29,819 nucleotides of DNA from a virus, in the IMG/VR virus record IMGVR_UViG_3300028377_000039, positions 1 to 29,819 of that record; one strand, 5' to 3'. The position numbers and the translations under genes were made by a program. The notes beneath the pieces were generated by a model that saw only the letters and a list, made by a program, of their open reading frames with translations, was not told where the DNA came from and ran no database searches. Shown one piece after another: positions 1 to 7,202 of the stretch (its first letter is position 1; the number at the start of each line of letters is the position of its first letter).

Positions 1-30
1 GGATAAATTTATAAAGTTAAAAAATAAGAG

Positions 31-165
31 ATGAGCTTACAAGAAAAATATAAAGAAGAAACAAATAAAGATTCTACTGAAAATGTGGAGGGGTGGATAG
101 TCTATACAGATGATTATGTGGAATGGTTTGAATCTAAAATTACAATACATCAAAATATTTTGTAA
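31..165 (+). CDS. small hypothetical phage protein, 44 aa
   Basis: A short ATG-to-TAA frame encodes 44 mostly charged residues. It begins MSLQEKYKEE and contains the segment YTDDYVEWFESKI near the C-terminus, a Tyr/Trp-rich pattern I associate with tiny accessory proteins of large phages. The leader is A-rich (AAAATAAGAG), with a weak purine stretch just before the ATG. No domain, signal peptide or membrane segment is visible. The 18153-18443 protein has a similar acidic 'TYIEWLEE' segment, so the two could be distant relatives, but the match is short. Function unknown. Confidence 0.5.
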   Translation: MSLQEKYKEETNKDSTENVEGWIVYTDDYVEWFESKITIHQNIL

Positions 166-259
166 TGGAACTTTGTGGGGTTTCTTTTTCCGCAACAATC
201 ACATTTATATTTTTAATTCTAATTTTTAGAGTTGGAGACGAGAACGGAAAGAAAAAATT

Positions 260-406
260 ATGATAGTAAAAATTGATAAGAACGGAATATTGAAAATTGA
301 AGCAGAAACGCCTGTTGAAGCGTTTGCATTAGAGCAAACTTTTAAAGGTGTAGAAAATAAAGATGTACATAAAAAGATAATTATAAAAACAGGCTTAGAT
401 GAATAA
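260..406 (+). CDS. small hypothetical protein, 48 aa
   Basis: The frame encodes 48 residues beginning MIVKIDKNGI and ending KTGLDE. It looks like a beta strand, then a helix containing PVEAFALEQTF, then another strand. It is preceded by GGAGACGAGAACGGAAAG, a purine-rich leader unlike most genes here. Its base composition is also less AT-rich than that of its neighbours, so it may be a recent arrival. No known domain was recognised. Confidence 0.5.
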   Translation: MIVKIDKNGILKIEAETPVEAFALEQTFKGVENKDVHKKIIIKTGLDE

Positions 407-546
407 TTTTATTTTATTTATTGTGTTAGGCACTTTTTTAATTGTGACCTTTCATCGTGAACTTTTCCTTTTATATCTATAAATAATTCCATTTTAATTT
501 CCTTTAATTAGTTAATAAAAAGGAAAAAACTCAAAATTATTATTAG

Positions 547-657
547 GGAGAAGATGTTACAACTAATGGTATTTACTACCCTATAAGACTAATTGAATAT
601 GATAAAATTCATGAAGAAATAAATAGTATTAAATATCAAATTCAATTGATAAACTAA
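547..657 (+). pseudogene. C-terminal remnant of an unknown gene
   Basis: A frame open from just after a TAG at 544-546 to a TAA at 655-657 encodes about 36 residues. It starts GEDVTTNGIYYPIRLIEYDK and ends with a helical IHEEINSIKYQIQLIN segment. There is no start codon in the frame, and the sequence upstream is not coding in it. The simplest reading is the tail of a gene whose 5' part was deleted. It lies in a 550-base stretch full of other gene scraps. Confidence 0.35.
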
Positions 658-668
658 AAATATAAAAT

Positions 669-737
669 ATGGAAACTTTAATTAAAAAATATGTAGATGT
701 TGGAGTACATCAAAATAAGTCACATGATCTATCGTAA
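669..737 (+). pseudogene. N-terminal remnant of an unknown gene
   Basis: An ATG with an A-rich leader opens a frame beginning METLIKKYVDVGVHQNK, which stops after 22 codons. The first 15-17 residues look like a normal protein start. The last few codons run into sequence that belongs to the 3' end of the opposite-strand gene at 710-1308. This suggests that a rightward gene was cut at about 712-718 and joined tail-first to that leftward gene. Confidence 0.35.
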
Positions 738-1308
738 TTTTTAATATGTAATATTAATGTAGTTGAGTCTTTATATACTAATTCATCTTCTTTATAATCA
801 ATACCACTTGAATCCCATTTACCTTGTGAATTCTCAATAAGAGATTTAGTATCTTTTATAAGATCATTAATATTATTATATCTCCCACCTTTTTTAGAAT
901 AGAAATCCTTTATAATATCAGCAGATTTGATATTATTCCCAATAAGATCTTTGAGTTTTTGGTTTACAAGTTTCCTAGATCTAGATGGTAGTGATTTAAT
1001 TATCTGATTTACTTTAGTATCTATTTTAACATTGGTTAAGTAATCATATAAATCTTCTGCTGTTTTGAATTTATTAATATCAGTATCTAACCCTACTTTT
1101 TTAATTTCATTATAAATATCCTGTAAGAACCCCAAAGAAACATCATCATTACCAAATAACCATTCGGTGAATTTACCTAAGTATCCGAGATTTTTCGTTA
1201 ACATATCTCTTAATTTTAGGTAATCTTCATTACTTTGATCTAACCATTATCATCTAAGAATTTCTTAGATTGTCTAACATTTTCAAATATATTATATTTT
1301 TTAATCAT
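710..1308 (-). pseudogene. frameshifted and 3'-truncated phage gene
   Basis: The obvious start lies at 1308 and gives MIKKYNIFENVRQSKKFLDD, then a TAG at 1240-1242. Shifting by one base after that point (about 1239-1247) continues the protein as LDQSNEDYLKLRDMLTKNLG and stays open for about 180 residues to 710. One missing T in the GGTTAG run would restore a single gene, so this is either a real mutation or a homopolymer sequencing error. The product is mostly helical. Its C-terminus ends abruptly at KNYDRSCDLF. In related phage proteins I recall a Trp-Cys-Ile segment after such a sequence, so the tail may have been lost at a junction. The N-terminal YNIFENV matches the capsid-targeting-like motif seen in several window proteins. 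Confidence 0.5.
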
Positions 1309-1327
1309 TTTGTAATATATGGTATTT

Positions 1328-1600
1328 TCAATTTGTCAATATCCTATCGCAACCAAAACATTTAATAGCTCTTTTACCATCAATATTGGTCACTTTTTTA
1401 TCACATTCTCCTATACACCTTTTCATATTTTCTAAATCATCATCATTGATATTAATATCAATTTCTTTATTTAATTTAAATATTTTAATTTTTAAATTAT
1501 CACCTTCTTTATTTAAAACTTTACCAACATCACCTTTGTAAGTGATTAAATCATCGGTATTTATATTCTTAAAACTTTCGTATATAGTTAGATATTTCAT
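1328..1600 (-). CDS. hypothetical protein with paired cysteines
   Basis: This 90-residue protein starts MKYLTIYESFKN. That start resembles the T4 internal-protein capsid-targeting sequence (Tyr-x-x-Phe near residue 10) and similar starts elsewhere in the window. The middle is beta-rich (ITYKGDVGKVLNKEG, an SH3/KOW-like pattern). The C-terminus carries CIGEC and CFGC pairs spaced by about 18 residues, a plausible small zinc-binding site. The motif TTTAATATATAAA ends two bases before the ATG. No function can be assigned. Confidence 0.6.
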   Translation of the reverse strand: MKYLTIYESFKNINTDDLITYKGDVGKVLNKEGDNLKIKIFKLNKEIDININDDDLENMKRCIGECDKKVTNIDGKRAIKCFGCDRILTN

Positions 1601-1602
1601 GG

Positions 1603-1615
1603 TTTATATATTAAA
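1603..1615 (-). promoter_or_regulatory. TTTAATATATAAA start-proximal motif
   Basis: The 13-mer TTTAATATATAAA, read on the minus strand, ends two bases before the ATG at 1600. The same 13-mer occurs exactly at 13267-13279 (minus) and 18481-18493 (plus), each just before a start codon. It could be a phage promoter element, in the style of the T4 late TATAAATA box, producing a nearly leaderless message, or an AT-rich translation enhancer. Confidence 0.4.
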
Positions 1616-1700
1616 AATAAAAAATAAATTACCTTTTTTTTAAACTTTTCTAAAACAGTTACTATATAACCTATATATTGTTTAATTAAAATCAGAATTT

Positions 1701-3881
1701 ATGTATAACAAATTGAAAAAAGAGTCTGGGAAATTACCAGAAGTTAAAATGTCAGTTTCAGATGACGGTGACGGTCCTACTGGAAGTGGTAGTGGTAAGA
1801 AAAATATTGGTAAGGGAAAAGATTCCAAATCAAAAAAATCCACAACACCTGTTTTGGATTCCTTCGGAAGGGATTTAACAATTTTAGCCAATGAGGGTAA
1901 ATTAGATCCTATAATCGGAAGACAGAAAGAAATCGATAGGGTTTCACAAATCTTATCTAGACGTAAGAAAAACAATCCTATCTTAATAGGTGAACCTGGT
2001 GTTGGTAAAACAGCAGTTGCTGAGGGATTAGCCCTTAAAATAATGGAAAAGAAAGTTTCTCGAATCCTTTTCGATAAAAGGATTATAACTTTAGATTTAG
2101 GAACGTTAGTAGCGGGTACTAAATATAGAGGTCAATTCGAAGAAAGGATGAAGTCTATAATGGATGAAGTTCAAAAAAATGATAATATCATCTTATTTAT
2201 AGATGAGATACACACCATGGTTGGTGCGGGTGGGACATCTGGATCATTGGATGCAGCGAATATATTAAAACCATCTCTTGCAAGAGGTGAAATGCAATGT
2301 ATTGGAGCAACAACTCTTGATGAATATAGACAACATATTGAAAAGGATGGAGCATTAGCAAGACGTTTTCAAAAGGTTGTAGTTGATCCAACATCTCCAG
2401 AAGATACAATGACTATTCTTGAGAATATAAAGGATAAATATGAGAGTCATCACAATGTAACATATAGTGATGAAGCATTAGCAGCATGTGTTAAATTAAC
2501 TGAGAGATATATAACCGATAGAAACTTACCTGATAAAGCAATTGATGCTTTGGATGAAACAGGTTCAAGGGTTCATATATCTAATATCATTGTACCTAAA
2601 GCAATCACAGATACTGAAGATAAAATTAGTAAAATTGGTATAGAGAAGAAAAAAGCTATCCAATCTCAGAAGTACGAAGAAGCAGCAGACCTTAGAGATT
2701 TTGAAAAAGAATTAGATTCTAAATTAGAAAAGGAAAAGGAAAAATGGGAAGAATCATTAAAGAAAAATAGAAAACTTGTTTCCGAAAGAGAAGTTTCAGA
2801 AGTTGTTTCTATGATGTGTGGTGTACCAGTTGATAGAGTTTCAGAAGATGAAGGTAGTAAATTAGTTGACCTTGATAAAACTATTAAAAATAAAGTTGTA
2901 GGACAAGATGAAGCTGTTCAGAAAGTAGTTAAAGCTATTAAAAGAAACAGAAGTGGTCTTAAAGATCCTAATACTCCAATAGGAACATTTATATTCCTTG
3001 GTGATACAGGGGTAGGTAAAACCCAACTGGCTAAAATTTTAGCTGAGAATATGTTTGAGGGTAAAGATTCTTTGATTAGAATCGATATGTCAGAATATAT
3101 GGAGAAATTCTCAGTATCTCGACTTATCGGAGCACCTCCAGGATATGTAGGACACGATGAGGGTGGTCAATTAACAGAAAAGGTTAGAAATAACCCATAT
3201 AGTATTATACTATTAGATGAGATAGAGAAAGCTCATCCAGACGTATTTAATCTATTGTTACAAGTACTTGATGAGGGTACTCTTACAGATAGTTTAGGAC
3301 GTAAAATAAACTTCAAAAATACTATTGTTATTATGACATCTAATATTGGTTCTCGACAACTAAGTGAGTTTGGAACAGGTGTAGGTTTTGCTACAGGGTC
3401 ATCAAAAACAAAAGAAGAAGAAAATTCTAAGGGTGTTATCCAAAGTGCTTTGAAGAAAGCATTCGCTCCTGAGTTCTTAAACAGAGTTGATGATGTTATT
3501 ATGTTCAGAAAATTAGATAAAAAAGATATATCAGAAATCATAGATATTGAATTAGAAAAATTATCAGAAAGAGTTGAAGGACTTGGGTTTAAAATGAAAT
3601 TCAATAAGAAGGTTAGGAATTATATTGTTGAGAAAGGATTTTCTAAAGAGTACGGAGCTAGACCTTTAAAAAGAGCTATTCAAAAGTATATTGAAGATGT
3701 AGTTGCAGAAGAAATGATAAATAATACAAAAATTTCAGAAGGATCAGTTATATCTATTGGATATGATAGTAAGGAGGAAGAGGTTACAGTTAAAATAACT
3801 GAACCAAAAACGAGATCAAATAAATCATCTAAGTCTGATGATAATGATGATAGTAATGTTAACCCAAAAGAAGAAGTATAA
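1701..3881 (+). CDS. clpC: ClpC-like AAA+ unfoldase without N-domain
   Basis: This 726-residue double-AAA+ Clp/Hsp100 protein should unfold substrates with ATP and thread them into ClpP. Domain D1 carries Walker A GEPGVGKT (97-104) and Walker B ILFIDE (164-169). A UVR-like coiled middle region follows (about 315-360). D2 has Walker A GDTGVGKT (434-441), Walker B IILLDE (502-507) and the ClpP-docking tripeptide VGF (561-563). Wording such as PVLDSFGRDLT and ILSRRKKNNPILIGEPGVGK resembles Bacteroidota ClpC. Cellular ClpC is about 810-850 residues. Here the whole Clp_N repeat domain is absent and replaced by about 48 low-complexity residues rich in Gly, Ser, Lys and Asp. The C-terminus ends in an acidic Ser/Asp/Asn tail. 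The clpP gene follows after 27 bases, which supports a working pair. An identity as ClpA is less likely because of the middle domain. Confidence 0.93.
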   Translation: MYNKLKKESGKLPEVKMSVSDDGDGPTGSGSGKKNIGKGKDSKSKKSTTPVLDSFGRDLTILANEGKLDPIIGRQKEIDRVSQILSRRKKNNPILIGEPGVGKTAVAEGLALKIMEKKVSRILFDKRIITLDLGTLVAGTKYRGQFEERMKSIMDEVQKNDNIILFIDEIHTMVGAGGTSGSLDAANILKPSLARGEMQCIGATTLDEYRQHIEKDGALARRFQKVVVDPTSPEDTMTILENIKDKYESHHNVTYSDEALAACVKLTERYITDRNLPDKAIDALDETGSRVHISNIIVPKAITDTEDKISKIGIEKKKAIQSQKYEEAADLRDFEKELDSKLEKEKEKWEESLKKNRKLVSEREVSEVVSMMCGVPVDRVSEDEGSKLVDLDKTIKNKVVGQDEAVQKVVKAIKRNRSGLKDPNTPIGTFIFLGDTGVGKTQLAKILAENMFEGKDSLIRIDMSEYMEKFSVSRLIGAPPGYVGHDEGGQLTEKVRNNPYSIILLDEIEKAHPDVFNLLLQVLDEGTLTDSLGRKINFKNTIVIMTSNIGSRQLSEFGTGVGFATGSSKTKEEENSKGVIQSALKKAFAPEFLNRVDDVIMFRKLDKKDISEIIDIELEKLSERVEGLGFKMKFNKKVRNYIVEKGFSKEYGARPLKRAIQKYIEDVVAEEMINNTKISEGSVISIGYDSKEEEVTVKITEPKTRSNKSSKSDDNDDSNVNPKEEV

Positions 3882-3894
3882 AACTTCTTCTTTT
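3866..3894 (+). terminator. hairpin across the clpC stop codon
   Basis: A perfect 12-bp inverted repeat (AAAAGAAGAAGT / ACTTCTTCTTTT) with a five-base loop spans the clpC stop codon. It ends in TTTT, 15 bases before the clpP start. It could be a weak intrinsic terminator or attenuator that sets the clpC:clpP ratio, or an mRNA stability element. Confidence 0.4.
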
Positions 3895-3908
3895 ATAAAC
3901 CAATTAAA

Positions 3909-4676
3909 ATGGATTTAAATAAAGAATTTTATGAATATGCTACAAAGCATCATAACATTAAAGCGGGGGTCTTAGACCAACACTTTGGGTTTGATGTGAA
4001 ATCTGGTATAGATGCTAGTGTTCCTAGCATAGAAGCAAGTATGACACCTTATATCTTAGAAGAAAGAAAAATGAGGGTTACTCAAATGGATATCTTCTCA
4101 AGATTGATGAGAGATAGAATTATATGGCTTGCTGGACCAGTTAATGATAGAATGTCAACAGTAGCTCAAGCACAATTAATGTTTCTTGATGACACAGAGA
4201 AAAAAGATATAACTCTACATATAGATTCACCAGGTGGGTCTGTTAAAAGTGGTCTTTCGATTGTTGATGTCATGGATTATATAAAATCCGACATAGCAAC
4301 TGTTAATACTGGAATGTGTGCTTCAATGGGGTCAGTACTCTTAGGAGCAGGGACAAAAGGTAAGAGGTCAAGTTTAAGGTTTTCACAAGTAATGTGTCAC
4401 CAAGTATCACATGGTACTCATGGTAATATCCAAGATACACGGATAACACATAAAGAAGGTGAAAAAGCTAATTATATTCTTGGTAGATTACTTGCACAAT
4501 ATAGTGGTAAAGGATTTAAAGAATATATGGAGACTGTTGTTAGAGATAAATGGTATACTTCAACAGAAGCTAAAAACTTCGGTCTTATTGATGAAGTTAT
4601 AGAATCTAAAAATTCAACTATTGATGAGTTACTAGAAGGGTTTGATGAGTATTATTCTGAAATGAATAAAATTTAA
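3909..4676 (+). CDS. clpP: ClpP-type serine protease subunit
   Basis: This 255-residue protein aligns by eye with ClpP, the barrel peptidase that degrades proteins fed to it by Clp unfoldases. The triad is present: Ser139 in MCASMGS, His164 in MCHQ, and Asp213 in VRDKW. The oxyanion-side loop DSPGGSV (106-112) and GAGTKGKRSSL are also conserved. It has about 45-50 extra N-terminal residues before the usual MTPYILEER start, possibly a processed propeptide. Val follows HQ where Pro is usual. It follows the clpC-like gene by 27 bases and is followed two bases later by another gene, so it is probably co-transcribed. Bacteroidota ClpP is the closest type I recognise. Confidence 0.93.
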   Translation: MDLNKEFYEYATKHHNIKAGVLDQHFGFDVKSGIDASVPSIEASMTPYILEERKMRVTQMDIFSRLMRDRIIWLAGPVNDRMSTVAQAQLMFLDDTEKKDITLHIDSPGGSVKSGLSIVDVMDYIKSDIATVNTGMCASMGSVLLGAGTKGKRSSLRFSQVMCHQVSHGTHGNIQDTRITHKEGEKANYILGRLLAQYSGKGFKEYMETVVRDKWYTSTEAKNFGLIDEVIESKNSTIDELLEGFDEYYSEMNKI

Positions 4677-4678
4677 AA

Positions 4679-4930
4679 ATGTTTTCTTTAATCACAATTA
4701 GGACTCATAACTTTAGTCTAATACTCACTGATAAATCAAATATAGATTTCGAAAAGGGAGAGATAATTGATAAAAATGATATCATAGAATTGGAATTCAA
4801 ACCCAATTCTATGATTATTATAGTGAAAGGTAAAAGTAAAGAACTTAGTCCCTTTCGTAAAATAAAAGATAATGATGAAATAATCATCAAAAATAAAAAA
4901 TATATTGTTTTACATAAAATAAAATATTAA
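4679..4930 (+). CDS. hypothetical beta-rich protein, 83 aa
   Basis: The ATG follows the clpP stop by two bases, so translation is probably coupled to clpP. The sequence alternates Ile/Lys/Asp-rich strands, for example NSMIIIVKGKSKEL and DEIIIKNKKYIVLHKIKY, and suggests a small all-beta fold. No signal peptide, membrane segment or known motif is visible. Its position makes a Clp adaptor or modulator conceivable, but the sequence itself does not show that. Confidence 0.6.
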   Translation: MFSLITIRTHNFSLILTDKSNIDFEKGEIIDKNDIIELEFKPNSMIIIVKGKSKELSPFRKIKDNDEIIIKNKKYIVLHKIKY

Positions 4931-4949
4931 TTTAAATAAAAAATTAAAA

Positions 4950-5495
4950 ATGGTTAAAAGGAATTTAAAAAAAGGAACTAAATGTGTTATAGTTGGTAAT
5001 AACTCTAGACATAACCAACCAATTGGAACTATTGTTAAGATATCAGGACCTTATAATAACCAAGGGTATACTTGTGTAGAACTTGGTGGGGCTTGGTTTG
5101 CTTATAACGACCTTGAGGTACATGAGTCAAGTAAAGAAGATTTACTTGACGAGTATGAATCTATTAAGAGTGAGATGATGTCTATAAGTGATAAATTAAC
5201 CTTCTTAGAAGAAAACAAAAAGGATACGTTAATTATCAAAGAATATAAAGAGTATGTCTTAGGTAAGATAATTGATAGTAAAAAAGGTAGTAGTGAAGAA
5301 AAATCAAAAGCTATACTAGAAATAGTAGAAAGTGTTGATGGGTCTTTTTATTCATACAATGTACTTAAAGTTATCAAATTACCAAAGATTGAAGATGTTA
5401 CAGAGGATTTAGAAAAGGAAGAATTTGAGGATGAAGATGAAGGTGAAGGTGGGTTTGGAATTGCGAATGTGAATCATGATCAAGGTTTGGGGTAA
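4950..5495 (+). CDS. hypothetical SH3-like and coiled-coil protein
   Basis: This protein has 181 residues. The N-terminal 55 residues (GTKCVIVGNNSRHN, then IGTIVKISGPY and CVELGGAWFAYNDLEV) have the strand and turn pattern of an SH3/KOW-like barrel. Residues about 56-120 are helical and probably coiled coil (YESIKSEMMSISDKLTFLEE). The C-terminus is a Glu/Asp/Gly-rich acidic tail ending NVNHDQGLG. The leader is AAATAAAAAATTAAAA. It belongs to the same rightward run as clpP. Function unknown. Confidence 0.6.
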   Translation: MVKRNLKKGTKCVIVGNNSRHNQPIGTIVKISGPYNNQGYTCVELGGAWFAYNDLEVHESSKEDLLDEYESIKSEMMSISDKLTFLEENKKDTLIIKEYKEYVLGKIIDSKKGSSEEKSKAILEIVESVDGSFYSYNVLKVIKLPKIEDVTEDLEKEEFEDEDEGEGGFGIANVNHDQGLG

Positions 5496-5530
5496 TGGAT
5501 CGATAAGACTAATTAATTATATTTAAAAGT

Positions 5531-5761
5531 ATGACAAAGTGTTATAAAATAATAGGTAAGAATACAAAACAGATCCAAGGGGATACATTCTTAAAATTGG
5601 AAGGTGTTCATGTTGATGTTGAAGTACCATTCTATATTTATCTCAATACGGTAATAGGTAGACATTTTGCTAGTTGTCAATTTGATGGTAAATCAAAATC
5701 ATATAAAGTTTTGGATATCTTTTCAGAAGGTGGTGGGATAATACTAAAAAATAAAAAGTGA
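5531..5761 (+). CDS. hypothetical protein, 76 aa
   Basis: This small beta-rich protein begins MTKCYKIIGKNTKQIQGDTF and ends GGGIILKNKK. Its stop codon TGA shares its last base with the ATG of the next gene, so the two are translationally coupled. No motif was recognised. Confidence 0.55.
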   Translation: MTKCYKIIGKNTKQIQGDTFLKLEGVHVDVEVPFYIYLNTVIGRHFASCQFDGKSKSYKVLDIFSEGGGIILKNKK

Positions 5762-6018
5762 TGGAGACAGATGAAATCATAACTTTTATAATAAAAATGT
5801 CTAATGATAAATTAGATTTTAAAATTAGAAATTACGCAGAAGGTAATTGGATAAACACATTGAATGGGAAGTGGATAATACAGAGAATATACATTTCTAT
5901 GAAAAAAGACCACTCCATCAATACTAAAATATTGAATGATATTATTTCAAAAGTAAATTCAGAATCTCTAAAAGTCAATAAAGAAATAATCCTTATGAAC
6001 TACACAGCTAAAGACTAA
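5761..6018 (+). CDS. hypothetical protein, 85 aa
   Basis: I chose the ATG at 5761, which overlaps the upstream TGA, over an in-frame GTG one codon earlier. The product begins [17 protein letters not shown] and has a beta-then-helix pattern ([16 protein letters not shown], then [12 protein letters not shown]). Its stop overlaps the end of the tnpB remnant on the other strand, so the insertion sequence seems to have landed exactly at the 3' end of this gene and may have replaced its last codons. Confidence 0.55.
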   Translation: METDEIITFIIKMSNDKLDFKIRNYAEGNWINTLNGKWIIQRIYISMKKDHSINTKILNDIISKVNSESLKVNKEIILMNYTAKD

Positions 6019-6409
6019 TGTGCTTCGGGTTTCATAGAGTGTGCTTCTTCACAGAAGTCTGATTTACTCTCCACCTTTGTAATGGCAAGTCCCTCACCAT
6101 ATATTTTTAAACCTTCTTTTAGAATGTTTTTACTTGCATTAATATCCCTATCATGAGTTTCACTACATTTACAAGTCCATTCTCTGAAAATTGGATAGTC
6201 TGACTATTAACTTCTTTTAACCATTTATAATATTCATCTTTCTTTAATTCTGTTAAAGTTTTTGCTTGAGCATAATAGTTATCTGATTTTTTATCTTTTT
6301 GATATTGTTCTTTACGTTCATTAAGAAAATGATTATACACAAATCTTGAACACCCAAAATGTTTAGATAACAAGATTTCTTGATCTTTATTAGGATATAT
6401 TCTAAACTT
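6015..6409 (-). pseudogene. tnpB: decayed IS200/IS605 TnpB remnant
   Basis: The 5' part (about 6409-6200 on the minus strand) reads KFRIYPNKDQEILLSKHFGC and SRFVYNHFLNERKEQYQKD, the typical TnpB N-terminus. The frame then shifts, and from about 6185 a different frame gives [20 protein letters not shown], the C-terminal zinc-finger and DRD motif of TnpB, ending SMKPEAH at a TAG (6015-6017). The middle 250 or so residues, including the RuvC core, are missing. The upstream start is destroyed by a TAA at 6410-6412. No TnpA gene is present. TnpB is an RNA-guided nuclease, but this copy cannot be active. Confidence 0.85.
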
Positions 6410-6420
6410 TTAAAGTCCCC

Positions 6421-6490
6421 TTTTACAAAATCGTATATTATTTTGTAAAAGTTTCCATCTTTGAGTAAAAACTTTCACAAAATAATATAC
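6421..6490. repeat. overlapping inverted repeats beside the tnpB remnant
   Basis: Two alternative hairpins share one arm. The first is an 11-bp perfect repeat, 6421-6431 with 6440-6450 (TTTTACAAAAT / ATTTTGTAAAA). The second is a 22-bp repeat with one mismatch, 6433-6454 with 6469-6490. They lie at the tnpB 5' side, where the subterminal hairpin of an IS200/IS605 left end would be expected. They could instead serve as a bidirectional terminator before the rhomboid gene. Confidence 0.5.
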
Positions 6491-6543
6491 TATATCTAAA
6501 AAATCTAATTACAATTCAACAAATCCTTATAAATAATTAATAA

Positions 6544-7131
6544 ATGTTCAAAAGTATAGATCTAAATAAATTTGTATTTAAAGTATTAATAGCTAATGTG
6601 GTATTATATATAATATCACTATTTTTAAGCGAACATGATTTGGTTAAAATGTATGGGTTCAGCTTTTATTCTGAAGATTTTAACATTATCCAGTCTTTAA
6701 CCAGTATGTTTTTACATGGTGGATTTTCTCACCTATTCTTTAATATGTTAGTTCTTTTAATATTCGGATATAGTATTGAAGAGGATATAGGGACAAAAAA
6801 AATAATATTTCTATACTTAATAAGTGGATTATCTGGTTGGTTTATCGATTCATTAATACATGGGCATCCAAGTATAGGATCATCAGGAGCTGTTAGTGGG
6901 ATAATGGCATCAACCCTAATAATATTCCCAAAAAAAGAGATATCATTATTTTTCTTACCATTCAAATTTAAACTTAAATGGTTAGTTATTCTTTATTTTA
7001 TAGTAGAAATATTTAAAGCATTCTCATTTTCAGATGATGGTATATCCCATTTTTGCCATATAGGTGGTTTTATAGGTGGGTATTTATATACTTTATATTT
7101 AAAAGATGGAAAAATGAAGTTAAAATTTTGA
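6544..7131 (+). CDS. rhomboid-family intramembrane serine protease
   Basis: This 195-residue, very hydrophobic protein has about six predicted membrane helices. It carries the rhomboid signatures: His63 and Asn67 in HGGFSHLFFNML, the catalytic Ser114 in GSSGAVSG (112-119, GxSG), and His172 in CHIGGFIGGYLY. Rhomboids cut substrates within the membrane. The length fits a minimal six-helix bacterial rhomboid. The start lies after an A/T-rich leader (AAATAATTAATAA) without a Shine-Dalgarno site. The catalytic residues are intact, so activity is plausible. A role in superinfection exclusion, membrane quality control or cleavage of a host protein is speculation. Confidence 0.9.
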   Translation: MFKSIDLNKFVFKVLIANVVLYIISLFLSEHDLVKMYGFSFYSEDFNIIQSLTSMFLHGGFSHLFFNMLVLLIFGYSIEEDIGTKKIIFLYLISGLSGWFIDSLIHGHPSIGSSGAVSGIMASTLIIFPKKEISLFFLPFKFKLKWLVILYFIVEIFKAFSFSDDGISHFCHIGGFIGGYLYTLYLKDGKMKLKF

Positions 7132-7202
7132 ATATAGATAATAAATAATTATAATTGATAACAAGGAATTAAAACAGAAATAAATTAACCAAATTAAATA
7201 AT

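Noticed and set aside
418-492. A 24-codon minus-strand frame beginning MELFIDIKGKVHDE
   Set aside because: It has an acceptable leader (AAAGGAAATTAAA) but is too short to support, and it lies in a region of gene scraps.
1682-3604. Minus-strand open frames within the clpC-like gene
   Set aside because: They are antisense to a clearly recognised protein and show no protein-like sequence of their own.
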